Assembly: GCF_019801965.1 (NCBI RefSeq)
Contig: NZ_JAHVIA010000006.1
Location: 186,001-250,000 of the forward strand
Direction of reading: 5' to 3'
Length of the DNA: 64,000 nucleotides
DNA from: Salipiger bermudensis
Lineage (GTDB): Bacteria > Pseudomonadota > Alphaproteobacteria > Rhodobacterales > Rhodobacteraceae
Positions 53,802 to 62,615 of this stretch are shown here, one piece after another. The notes under the pieces are model-generated. The model was not told the origin of the DNA. It did not search any database and saw only the letters and a program-made list of their open reading frames with translations. The stretch's first letter is position 1. Every line of letters starts with the position of its first letter. Position numbers and translations under genes: made by a program.

Positions 53802-54021
53802 GCGGCGCGACCTCTCGCTTCATGCGTGCAGGTGGTCGCTTCAATGAGGTAGAACGGGAGCGAAAGGGGTGGGGCGAGGAACTCGGCCCCTCCGCAGATC
53901 GTGTTTGCACATATTATGGGCTGTATTTGGCCTGTTAGTGACTGAAAAGTATAGCAATTCTACTTTTTAAGCGTGTTCCGGCTTTTTGCCGGAGAAAGCT
54001 GGCGCTTAGATGGATTTGAGA
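53802..54021. other. Intergenic region before the peptide ABC operon
   Basis: Becomes AT-rich after 53900. A stem CCGGC-TTTTT-GCCGG lies at 53980-53994, possibly an end signal for the preceding operon. No gene. Confidence 0.4.
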
Positions 54022-54051
54022 TTGCCAGGTGAAAAAATCTCTCCCTATGCT
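54022..54051 (+). promoter_or_regulatory. Promoter of the peptide ABC operon
   Basis: TTGCCA (54022-54027, five of six) and TATGCT (54046-54051, four of six) with an 18-base spacer. Start expected near 54058, directly at the palindrome 54060-54075. Confidence 0.6.
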
Positions 54052-54059
54052 TGTCTTGG

Positions 54060-54075
54060 CGATTGTCGACAATCG
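54060..54075. promoter_or_regulatory. GntR-type operator, copy 2
   Basis: CGATTGTCGACAATCG is a perfect 16-base palindrome with TTGT...ACAA half sites, the TNGTNNNACNA pattern of FadR/VanR-type GntR regulators. It overlaps the predicted transcription start, ideal for repression, and lies 38 bases before the ATG. The regulator gene is not in the window. Confidence 0.7.
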
Positions 54076-54113
54076 TCCATCGGCAACAAAAAATCACAAC
54101 AGGGAGTTTCCGA

Positions 54114-55703
54114 ATGTTCACCCGAAATGGCCGCTCCGGCTTCGTGAGCGCCATCGCGCTCGCTCTCGCGCTTGGCGGGGTCTCCGGCACCGCTGCCCAG
54201 GCCCAGACCGTCACCGCCGTCATGCATGCGCCGCTGCGTGCGGTGGACCCGGTGATCAGCACCGCCTACATCCTGCGCAACTACGGCTACATGGTCTACG
54301 ACACGCTTCTGGCGCGCGATTCCGAAGGCACGCCGCAGCCGCAGATGGCAAGCTGGGACGTCTCCGATGACGGCAAGATCTACACCTTCACCCTGCGCGA
54401 TGGCCTGACCTTCCACGATGGCAGCCCGGTGACCGCGGAAGACGCCGTTGCCAGCCTGTCGCGCTGGAGCCAGGTCGACAAGACCGGCCAGGTGATGGCC
54501 TCGCTGCTCTCGGAGATGGCGGTCGTCGATGACAAGACCTTCACGCTGAGCTTCGCCGAGCCGACCGGCATCGCGCTGATCGCGCTGTCGAAGCCTTCGG
54601 GCCTGGCGCCGTTCATCCTGCCCAAGGCCGCCGCCGAGACCCCGATCAGCGAGCCGATCACCTCGACCATCGGCTCCGGCCCGTTCATGTTCGTGGAAGA
54701 CGCCTATCGCCCGGGCGTGAGCGCGACTTTCGCCAAGTTCGAAGATTACGTGCCGCGCGACGAGGCCTCCGACGGCATGGCCGGCGGCAAGGTGGTCAAG
54801 GTCGACGAGGTGGTCTGGACCACCATGCCCGACCCGATGACCGCGATGAACGCGCTGATGTCCGGCGAGATCGATTTCGTCGAGCAGGTGCCGCCGGACC
54901 TGCTGCCGGTGATCGAGGGCAACCCCGACATCGAGACCAGCGTGGTCCGGAAGCAGGGCAGCCAGAACCTGGCGCGGATGAACCACACCCTGCCGCCCTT
55001 CGACAATCCGAAGATGCGCGAAGCGGTGCTCCTGGCGCTCGGCCAGCAGCCGCTGCTCGACGCCCAGGTCGGTGCGGGCTCGCCGAATGGCTCGGCCTGC
55101 GCGGCGGTGTTCGGCTGCGGCAGCATCTATGCCGACGATTACCGCGCCGAAGATATCATCGAGGCGCATCCGGAGGAGGCCAAGGCCATCCTCGAGGCCG
55201 AGGGCTATGACGGCACGCCGATCATGCTGATGCACGCCACCGACCTGCTGATGCTCAACCCGCAGGGTCCGGTCATCGCACAGCAGCTGCGCAACGCCGG
55301 CTTCGAGGTCGAAATGATGTCGATGGACTGGGCCTCGGTCGTCGCCCGCCGCGCCTCCAAGGCGCCGCTCGCCGAGGGCGGCTGGAACATGTTCTCGACC
55401 ACCAACGTGCTGCCGGACGTGGGCAGCCCGATCGGCTTCATCGGCGTTGCCGCCGGCGGCGACTCGGCGTGGTTCGGCTGGCCCGACGTGCCCGAGATCG
55501 AAGAGCTGCGCATGAAGATCGCCGAAAGCGCCGATCCCGAGGAGCAGAAGAGCTTCGCCCAGCAGATCGACAAGCTGGTGATCGACAACGGCGTCATGGT
55601 GCCGATGGGCGAGTTCTACAACACCAGCGCCTACTCGTCGGCGCTCAGCGGCCTGGTCGAGGCCGAGGCCCCGGTGTTCTGGAACGTCGAGAAGGCAGAG
55701 TGA
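54114..55703 (+). CDS. Peptide ABC transporter substrate-binding protein (SBP_bac_5)
   Basis: 529 residues from ATG 54114 with GGGAG upstream; signal peptide about 1-29 (AQAQ-TV). DppA/OppA-like features: YTFTLRDGLTFHDGSPVTAEDAVASLSRW, SGPFMFVE, and LGQQPLLDAQVGAGSPNGSACA. It binds a peptide or similar ligand in the periplasm. First gene of the operon under the palindrome promoter. Confidence 0.93.
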   Translation: MFTRNGRSGFVSAIALALALGGVSGTAAQAQTVTAVMHAPLRAVDPVISTAYILRNYGYMVYDTLLARDSEGTPQPQMASWDVSDDGKIYTFTLRDGLTFHDGSPVTAEDAVASLSRWSQVDKTGQVMASLLSEMAVVDDKTFTLSFAEPTGIALIALSKPSGLAPFILPKAAAETPISEPITSTIGSGPFMFVEDAYRPGVSATFAKFEDYVPRDEASDGMAGGKVVKVDEVVWTTMPDPMTAMNALMSGEIDFVEQVPPDLLPVIEGNPDIETSVVRKQGSQNLARMNHTLPPFDNPKMREAVLLALGQQPLLDAQVGAGSPNGSACAAVFGCGSIYADDYRAEDIIEAHPEEAKAILEAEGYDGTPIMLMHATDLLMLNPQGPVIAQQLRNAGFEVEMMSMDWASVVARRASKAPLAEGGWNMFSTTNVLPDVGSPIGFIGVAAGGDSAWFGWPDVPEIEELRMKIAESADPEEQKSFAQQIDKLVIDNGVMVPMGEFYNTSAYSSALSGLVEAEAPVFWNVEKAE

Positions 55704-55710
55704 GCCAGAG

Positions 55711-56652
55711 ATGCTTGGCTTCGTTGTAAAACGGGTTCTCTCGGCGATCCCGGTGCTGTTCATGGTGGCGGTCATCGTCTTCATGGTGCTGCGCCTGTCG
55801 CCGGGTGATCCGGCGGTGATGATCGCCGGCCCGAACGCAACCACCGAGCAGCTGCAGGATCTGCGCGAGAGCATGGGGCTGAACCGGCCCCTGCTCGAGC
55901 AGCTCTTCCTCTGGCTCGGGGATATCGCGCGCGGCGATTTCGGCGTGTCACTGGTCTCGGGCAAGGCGGTGACGGAGCTGGTGCTCGACCGGCTCGGGCC
56001 GACCATCGCGCTGTCGCTCACCACCATCCTGCTCGCGGTGGCCGTGGCGCTGCCGCTCGGCGTGATCGCGGCGTGGCAGCAGGGCAGGTGGCTCGACCGG
56101 CTGGTGATGGCGGGCTCGGTGCTGGGCTTCTCGGTGCCGGTCTTCATCATCGGCTACGTGATGATCCTGATCTTCGCCCGCTATCTCGGCTGGTTCCCGG
56201 TTCAGGGCTACAAGCCGCTCTCCGAGGGGATCGGCGCCTTCGCGTCGCGGCTGGTGCTGCCCACGGTGGCGCTGAGCTTCCCCTACATCGCCCTGATCGC
56301 GCGCATCGTGCGCACCAACGTGATCGAGGTGATGGGCGAGGATTACATCCGCACCGCCCGCGCCAAGGGCCAGACCGAGCGCGGGGTGATGACGGGCCAC
56401 GCGCTGCGCAACGCCGCGGTGCCGATCGTCACGATCATCGGGGTGTCGATCACCATGCTGATCAGCGGTGTCGTGGTCACCGAGTCGGTGTTCAACATCC
56501 CCGGACTCGGGCGGCTGGTGCTCGAGGCGGTGCTGGCGCGCGACTACACGGTGATCCAGGCGGTGATCCTGCTGTTCTCGACCATCTACGTCTTCATCAA
56601 CCTCGCGGTCGACCTGCTCTACGGCTTCTTCGATCCGCGCATCCGCTACTGA
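55711..56652 (+). CDS. Peptide ABC transporter permease, DppB type
   Basis: 313 residues, six membrane helices. DppB motifs: LRLSPGDPAVMIAGPNAT, the EAA loop EDYIRTARAKGQTERGVMTGHALRNAAVPIV and GVVVTESVFNIPGLGRLVLEAVLARDY. Seven bases after the binding protein; pairs with the DppC-type permease. Confidence 0.95.
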   Translation: MLGFVVKRVLSAIPVLFMVAVIVFMVLRLSPGDPAVMIAGPNATTEQLQDLRESMGLNRPLLEQLFLWLGDIARGDFGVSLVSGKAVTELVLDRLGPTIALSLTTILLAVAVALPLGVIAAWQQGRWLDRLVMAGSVLGFSVPVFIIGYVMILIFARYLGWFPVQGYKPLSEGIGAFASRLVLPTVALSFPYIALIARIVRTNVIEVMGEDYIRTARAKGQTERGVMTGHALRNAAVPIVTIIGVSITMLISGVVVTESVFNIPGLGRLVLEAVLARDYTVIQAVILLFSTIYVFINLAVDLLYGFFDPRIRY

Positions 56653-56743
56653 GGCGGCTTTCTCGGCCGGGCAGGCGGTCTCCGCCCCGGCCGATCAGAC
56701 CCGAACGACGGGCGCTCGCGCGCCCCCCAGACTTGGATACGAC

Positions 56744-57661
56744 ATGACATCCGACACCGCCCCCTCGAAACCGGCGCAGACCGAGCTCGATCTGCCCGAC
56801 ATGGCCGAGGCCCGGAACGACAGCGGCGTTGCCGCCATGATCCGCGCGATCCTGTCGAGCTGGCCGGCCCGCATCTCGGCCGCCGTGGTCGTGCTGATCG
56901 TGGCGATGGCGATCCTCGCGCCGTTCCTCGGGACGGTCGACCCGGTGCAGCTCGATCCGTCGCAGCGCCTGCAGGGCAGCTCGGCGGCGCATTGGCTCGG
57001 CACCGACAGCTACGGGCGCGACGTCTATTCTCGCGTCGTCTACGGCGCCCGCATCTCGCTCGCCGTGGGAGCTGGCACCGTGGTGATCGCGGTGGCCGCC
57101 GGGATCTTCTTCGGCGTGCTGACCGGCTATTTCCGCTGGGCCGACATCATCGTCATGCGGTTCATGGACGGGCTCATGGCGATCCCGGGGATCCTGCTGG
57201 CGATCGCGCTCGTGGCGATCTCGGGCGCGACGCTGACCACCGTGCTGATCGCGATCTCGATCCCCGAGATCCCGCGCGTCGCCCGCATGGTGCGCTCGGT
57301 CATCATGGGGGTGCGCAGCGAGCCCTATGTCGAGGCCGCCTCGGTGCTCGGCACCGGCGCGCTCAAGATGGTCTGGCGCCACATGCTGCCCAACACCGTC
57401 GCGCCGCTGCTGGTGCAGGGCACCTACATCTTCGCCTCGGCGATCATGACGGAATCGATCCTCAGCTTCCTCGGCGCCGGCGTCCCGCCGGAGACGCCCT
57501 CCTGGGGCAACATGATGGCCGACGGGCGGGTCTACTTCCTCGTGAAGCCCGAACTCATTCTCTATCCCGGCGTGATGGTGTCGCTGACCGTGCTCAGCGT
57601 GAACATGCTGGGAGATGTGCTGCGCGATCGGCTCGACCCGCGCATGGCCAAGCGCCTCTGA
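56744..57661 (+). CDS. Peptide ABC transporter permease, DppC type
   Basis: 305 residues, six helices after an acidic N-terminal tail. HWLGTDSYGRDVYSRVVYGARISLAVG and the EAA loop EPYVEAASVLGTGALKMVWRHMLPNTVAPLLVQ identify DppC. Located 91 bases after the DppB-type gene. Confidence 0.95.
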   Translation: MTSDTAPSKPAQTELDLPDMAEARNDSGVAAMIRAILSSWPARISAAVVVLIVAMAILAPFLGTVDPVQLDPSQRLQGSSAAHWLGTDSYGRDVYSRVVYGARISLAVGAGTVVIAVAAGIFFGVLTGYFRWADIIVMRFMDGLMAIPGILLAIALVAISGATLTTVLIAISIPEIPRVARMVRSVIMGVRSEPYVEAASVLGTGALKMVWRHMLPNTVAPLLVQGTYIFASAIMTESILSFLGAGVPPETPSWGNMMADGRVYFLVKPELILYPGVMVSLTVLSVNMLGDVLRDRLDPRMAKRL

Positions 57662-57672
57662 CGGAAGGACCG

Positions 57673-59331
57673 ATGCCAATGACGACAGATAACCAATCCC
57701 GCGTCGTCCTCTCTGTCGAGGGCGTGACCATCGACACCCGCCCGGCGGGCCGCAAGCCGATCGTGCGCGACATCTCGTTCGACGTGAAGGAGGGCGAGAC
57801 GGTCTGCGTGGTGGGCGAGTCCGGGTCGGGCAAGTCCGTGACCTCGATGGCGGTGATGGGGCTGCTGCCGAAAGATGCCCTCCAGGTGAGCAAGGGCCGC
57901 ATCCTGCTCGACGGCGAGGATGTCCTGCAGGTGAGCGCGGCGCGGATGCGCGCCCTGCGCGCGGCCGGCGTGGCGATGGTGTTCCAGGAACCGATGACCG
58001 CGCTCAACCCTGTGAAGACCGTGGGCGAGCAGATCGACGAGGTGCTCCGGCTGCACACCAAGGACAGCGCCGCTCAGCGCCGCAAGAAGGTGCTCGAGAT
58101 GATGGAGCGGGTGCACCTGCCCGACGTCACCCGCATCTACAAGGCCTTCCCGCACGAGCTTTCCGGCGGCCAGCGCCAGCGCATCGTGATCGCCATGGCG
58201 CTGATCCTGCGGCCGCGCCTGCTGCTGGCCGACGAGCCCACCACGGCGCTCGACGTGACCACGCAGAAGCAGATCCTGCACCTCATCAAGGAGCTCCAGG
58301 AGCAGGAAAAGACCGCCGTCGTCTTCGTCACCCACGATTTCGGGGTGGTCTCCGAGATCGCCGACCGCATCGTGGTGATGAACCGTGGCGAGCTGGTCGA
58401 GACCGGAACCCGCGACGAGATCCTGACCGCGCCGAAGCAGGACTACACCCGGATGCTGGTCTCGTCGGTGCCGAGCCTGATCCCGCGCCGCAGCCCGGTG
58501 ACGGGGCAGCCGAAGGTGCTCGAAGTGGTCGGGCTGGTGAAGCGCTACGGCAAGAAGGGGCTGATCTCCGATCACTCGGTGCTCGCGGCTCAGGAGGTGA
58601 GCTTCACCGTTCATAAGGGCGAGATCACCGGCATCATCGGTGAATCCGGCTCGGGCAAGTCGACGGTGGCGCGCTGCGTCATGCGGCTGACCGATCCCTC
58701 TCAGGGCGCGGTCGTGGTGAACGGGCAGGACATCGTGCCGATGCGCCGCCTGCGCGACGTGCGCAAACAGGTGCAATACATCTTCCAGGATCCCTACCGC
58801 TCGCTCAACCCGCGGCGAACCATCGGGCAATCGCTGATGGAAGGGCTGATCAACTACGGCATCGACGAGGGCGAGGCGCGGCGCCGCGCGGGCGAGACGC
58901 TCGAGCTGGTCAACATGCCGGCCTCGGTGATGAACCGTTACCCGCACCAATTCTCCGGCGGCCAGCGCCAACGCATCGCCATCGCGCGCGCCGTGGTGAT
59001 GAAGCCCGACCTGCTGATCGCGGACGAGGCAGTCTCGGCGCTCGACGTGACGGTGCAGGCGCAGGTGCTGCGGCTGCTCGAGGACATCCGCGCCAATACC
59101 GGCGTCTCGATCCTGTTCATCACCCATGACCTGCGGGTCGCGGCGCAGATCTGCAACACCGTGGTGGTGATGCAGAAGGGCCGGATCGTCGAGCAGGGGG
59201 CGGCGGGCGATGTGCTCGCCAATCCGCGCCACGATTACACCCGCGCGTTGATCGACGCGGCCCCGGCGCCCGACTGGGATTTCCAGAACTTCCGTCCCGC
59301 TGCCGGGATGCCGGGCATGGCCCCGGCCTGA
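57673..59331 (+). CDS. Fused DppD-DppF ABC ATPase
   Basis: 552 residues with two nucleotide-binding domains in one chain: Walker A GESGSGKS at about 40 and again near 325, signatures LSGGQRQRIVIAMAL and FSGGQRQRIAIARAV, Walker B LLLADEPTTALDV and LLIADEAVSALDV. Each domain has the oligopeptide-type C-terminal extension. The fusion replaces separate DppD and DppF. ATG 57673 follows GGAAGGA. Confidence 0.95.
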   Translation: MPMTTDNQSRVVLSVEGVTIDTRPAGRKPIVRDISFDVKEGETVCVVGESGSGKSVTSMAVMGLLPKDALQVSKGRILLDGEDVLQVSAARMRALRAAGVAMVFQEPMTALNPVKTVGEQIDEVLRLHTKDSAAQRRKKVLEMMERVHLPDVTRIYKAFPHELSGGQRQRIVIAMALILRPRLLLADEPTTALDVTTQKQILHLIKELQEQEKTAVVFVTHDFGVVSEIADRIVVMNRGELVETGTRDEILTAPKQDYTRMLVSSVPSLIPRRSPVTGQPKVLEVVGLVKRYGKKGLISDHSVLAAQEVSFTVHKGEITGIIGESGSGKSTVARCVMRLTDPSQGAVVVNGQDIVPMRRLRDVRKQVQYIFQDPYRSLNPRRTIGQSLMEGLINYGIDEGEARRRAGETLELVNMPASVMNRYPHQFSGGQRQRIAIARAVVMKPDLLIADEAVSALDVTVQAQVLRLLEDIRANTGVSILFITHDLRVAAQICNTVVVMQKGRIVEQGAAGDVLANPRHDYTRALIDAAPAPDWDFQNFRPAAGMPGMAPA

Positions 59332-59362
59332 CCACGGCACACAACCTCAGGAGCGCCCCGCC

Positions 59363-60886
59363 ATGCGGATCCTTCTCGCCGGTTTCCTTCACGAGACCAA
59401 CACCTTCGCCGCCAGCCGCGCCGACGATACCGCCTTTGCGCATGGCGGAGGCTATCCGCCGCTCTGCCGCGGCGAGGCGCTGTTCGACGAGCTGGGCCCC
59501 GGCGTCAACATGGCGGCGGCCGGCTTCATCGAGGCCGCCTCTGCCGAGGGCGACGAGATCGTGCCCCTGCTCTGGGCCGCCGCCTGCCCGTCGGGCTTCG
59601 TCACGCGCGACACCTACGAGCGCCTCGCCGGGGAGATCGTCGAGGGCATCCGTGCGGCGCTGCCCGCCGACGCGATCTTTCTCGACCTGCACGGCGCGAT
59701 GGTGGCCGAGCACGCGCCCGACGGCGAAGGCACCCTGCTCGAGCGGGTGCGCGCGGTCGCCGGCGACGACATCCCGGTGATCGTCAGCCTCGACCTGCAT
59801 GCCAACGTCTCGGAGCGCATGGTCGCGCTGTCCGACGCGCTGTTGGCCTTCCGCACCTACCCTCATGTCGACATGTCCGAGACCGGACGCCGGGCGCACG
59901 CGCTGCTCCAGCGCCGGGTCGCGCACGGTCGCCCCTTCGAGAAGGCGATGCACCGGATCCCCTATCTCAAGCCGATCTGCTGGCAATCGACGGATGACGC
60001 GCCTGCCAAGGGGCTCTACGAGCGCGTCGCGGCGCTCGAGGGGCCGGAAGGCGCGGTCTCGGTGTCCTACACGATGGGCTTTCCGGCGGCCGACATCGCC
60101 TGCTGCAGCCCGGTGGTCTGGGCCTATGGCGAGACGCCTGAACAGGCTGCCGCGGCGGCGGACGCGATGAACGCGGCGGTGCTCGGAGCGGAGGAGTCTT
60201 TCCGCGGGCCGCTCTACGAGGCCGAGGCTGCGGTGGCGCAGGCCAAGTCGCTCAACGCCGAGGGCATCCACCCGGTGATCATCGCCGACGCGCAGGACAA
60301 CCCCGGCGCCGGCGGCAGCTCCGACACGACGGGGCTCCTGAGGGCGCTGGTGGCGCAGAATGCGCAGGGCGCCTGCCTCGGCATCCTGCACGATCCGGAG
60401 GCCGCGCGGGCCGCCCACGCGGCGGGCGTCGGCGCCGAGATCCGGCTGGCGCTTGGCGGACGCTCGCCGGCACAGGGCGACAGCCCGTTCGAGGCGCTGT
60501 TCACCGTCGACGCGGTCTCCGACGGCCGGCTCAGGACCTCGGGCCCATATTACGGCATGCGCAACATGGAGCTCGGCCTCTCGGCCTGCCTGCGCATCGG
60601 CGGAGTGCGCATCGCGGTGGGCTCGCAGGTCACGCAGCTTGCGGACCGCGAGATGTTTCGCTTCCTTGGCATAGAGCCCGAAACCGAGAACATCGTGGTG
60701 GTGAAGAGCGCGATCCACTTCCGCGCCGATTTCCGGCCAATCGCCGGAGAGATCCTGACCGCGCTGGCGCCGGGCGAGATGATGATGCGCGCAACCGACT
60801 GGACATGGCGTAACCTGCCGGAGGACCTTCGGCTGATGCCCAACGGCCCGACCGTCGCAGAGCAAAGCGCGACGGAACCGGGCTGA
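59363..60886 (+). CDS. M81-family metallopeptidase, MlrC-like
   Basis: 507 residues, the full family length. RILLAGFLHETNTFA at the N-terminus, IFLDLHGAMVAEH, VIVSLDLHANVSERM and FRTYPHVDMSETGRRA match the DUF1485/MlrC N-domain with its zinc His/Asp; a C-terminal domain follows from about 300 (ADAQDNPGAGGSSDTTGLL). MlrC cleaves linearised microcystin fragments; relatives in peptide-transport operons probably act on other modified peptides. Cytoplasmic, after import. Confidence 0.92.
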   Translation: MRILLAGFLHETNTFAASRADDTAFAHGGGYPPLCRGEALFDELGPGVNMAAAGFIEAASAEGDEIVPLLWAAACPSGFVTRDTYERLAGEIVEGIRAALPADAIFLDLHGAMVAEHAPDGEGTLLERVRAVAGDDIPVIVSLDLHANVSERMVALSDALLAFRTYPHVDMSETGRRAHALLQRRVAHGRPFEKAMHRIPYLKPICWQSTDDAPAKGLYERVAALEGPEGAVSVSYTMGFPAADIACCSPVVWAYGETPEQAAAAADAMNAAVLGAEESFRGPLYEAEAAVAQAKSLNAEGIHPVIIADAQDNPGAGGSSDTTGLLRALVAQNAQGACLGILHDPEAARAAHAAGVGAEIRLALGGRSPAQGDSPFEALFTVDAVSDGRLRTSGPYYGMRNMELGLSACLRIGGVRIAVGSQVTQLADREMFRFLGIEPETENIVVVKSAIHFRADFRPIAGEILTALAPGEMMMRATDWTWRNLPEDLRLMPNGPTVAEQSATEPG

Positions 60887-60980
60887 CCGGGCCAAGGCGC
60901 GGCATTCCCGCGACAATCGACGAATACCAGCGTGGCACCGGGACCGGAGCGCCGCGCGACACACTGGCACGAGAAGACCC

Positions 60981-62612
60981 ATGACACAGACCATCACCGA
61001 CATCCGCTCCCCGAACCTCTCGCGGCGGATCTTGCGATCCAAACCCGCGACAAGCAGCGAGGGCGGTGTCGTCGTCTCGCAGAACCGGCAGGCGGCGCAG
61101 ATCGGCAGCGACATCCTCGCCCGTGGCGGCAGCGCGGTCGACGCGGCCATCGCGGTCTCCTTCGCCATTGGCGTTCTCGAGCCCTGGATGAGCGGTCTTG
61201 GCGGCGTCGGCGCGATGCTGGTCAAGCCGCTGGGAGAGGCAGTGACGGCGATCGACGCGGGTGCGCGCTCGCCGGCATCACTCGATCCGACGGATTTCCC
61301 ACTCGTCGAGGGCAAGGACGCGGATCTCTTCGGCTGGCCCAACGTGCTCAAGGATCGCAATGTGATCGGTGCGAAGTCGATCTGCATCCCGGGGCTGCTG
61401 CGCGGGCTTCAGGTGGCGCATGAACGCTTCGGGCGGCTGCCCTGGGCGGAGCTGGTGGCGCCCGCCATCGCGCTGGCCGAGGCCGGGCCCATCGTCGACG
61501 CGCAGACCACCGCCTGGATCGCGCAGGACATGGCGCGGCTGTCGCGCAACCCGGCCTGCGCCGGGATTTTCCTGCCCGGCGGCCTGCCGCTGGCGAGTCC
61601 CGCGGCGGTGAGCGGCAAGGTCGCGCGGATAACCAACCCGGCGCTCGTCCCGACGCTCAAGACCATCGCCGAGCAGGGGCCGTCGGCGCTCTATGAGGGG
61701 CCGATCGCCGAGGCGCTGGCCGAGGATGTCCAGGCGCTTGGCGGTTATCTCTCCCGAGAGGATCTCTCCGGGTTCGAGGCGGTGCACGCCGAGGCGGCTT
61801 CCGAGCCCTACCGCGATCACACCCTGCACCTGGTGCCCGAGCTCAATGGCGGCGTAACCGTTGCGCTGGCCCTGCGCACGCTCGCGGCGCGGGCCAAGCC
61901 GGTCTCCGAAGTACCGAGCCCGGAGGATGTCTTGGCCGCCTGCGATGCGCTCGACGCCGCTTGGTCGCATCGCTTTTCGGTTCTGGGGGACGGCGCAGAG
62001 CGCCGGCTGCCCTCCTGCACGACGCATTTCAGCGTCGTCGACCGTGACGGCATGACCGTCTCGCTGACCCAGACGCTGCTGTCGCTCTTCGGCTCCGGCG
62101 TGGTCTCGCCGCAGACCGGGATCCTGCTCAACAACGGCGTCAACTGGTTCGACCCGCGCCCCGGCCGGGTCAATGCGCTGGCGCCCGGCAAGAAGGCGCT
62201 GGCGAATTACGCGCCGATGATGATGAGCGGCCCCGGCGAGGACGTGGTCGCGCTCGGTGGCTCGGGCGGGCGCAAGATCCTGCCCGCGGTCTACCAGGCG
62301 CTGATCCACATTGCGGATTACGGCTTCTCGCTCGAAGACGCCATCGCGGCCCCGCGCTTCGACAGCTCCGCGCCGCCGACCGTGGTGGCCGACGCCCGGC
62401 TCGGAGACGAGATCATCGCGACGCTGGCGTCGAAATACCCGGTGGTGCTGGCCGAGCGCATGGATCACCCGAACCATTTCACCACTCTCGGCGCGGTGCG
62501 GCACCTCGGCGCGCGCAACGAGGGCATGGCCGAGCCCTGGCACCCCTGGGCAGACGCGGTCGCGGAGGGAGAGCCGCTGTTCCCCGAAACCGGCGCTTAC
62601 AGGAAAGACTGA
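60981..62612 (+). CDS. Gamma-glutamyltransferase-family hydrolase
   Basis: 543 residues, no signal peptide. GGT hallmarks: VVVSQNRQAAQIGSDILARGGSAVDAAIA, DAGARSP (R96, alpha-carboxylate ligand), and the autocleavage Thr T347 in CTTHFSVVDRDG that becomes the N-terminus of the small subunit. The following pocket reads LANYAPMM where classical GGT has LSSMSP, and GGSGGRK replaces GSPGGSR. It may therefore be a GGT-like acylase with other specificity. Same operon as the M81 peptidase and amidase. Confidence 0.88.
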   Translation: MTQTITDIRSPNLSRRILRSKPATSSEGGVVVSQNRQAAQIGSDILARGGSAVDAAIAVSFAIGVLEPWMSGLGGVGAMLVKPLGEAVTAIDAGARSPASLDPTDFPLVEGKDADLFGWPNVLKDRNVIGAKSICIPGLLRGLQVAHERFGRLPWAELVAPAIALAEAGPIVDAQTTAWIAQDMARLSRNPACAGIFLPGGLPLASPAAVSGKVARITNPALVPTLKTIAEQGPSALYEGPIAEALAEDVQALGGYLSREDLSGFEAVHAEAASEPYRDHTLHLVPELNGGVTVALALRTLAARAKPVSEVPSPEDVLAACDALDAAWSHRFSVLGDGAERRLPSCTTHFSVVDRDGMTVSLTQTLLSLFGSGVVSPQTGILLNNGVNWFDPRPGRVNALAPGKKALANYAPMMMSGPGEDVVALGGSGGRKILPAVYQALIHIADYGFSLEDAIAAPRFDSSAPPTVVADARLGDEIIATLASKYPVVLAERMDHPNHFTTLGAVRHLGARNEGMAEPWHPWADAVAEGEPLFPETGAYRKD

Positions 62613-62615
62613 CAC

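Noticed and set aside
54045-56150. 701-residue minus-strand frame opposite the peptide-binding protein and permease
   Set aside because: Covers two well-supported genes and shows only antisense composition.
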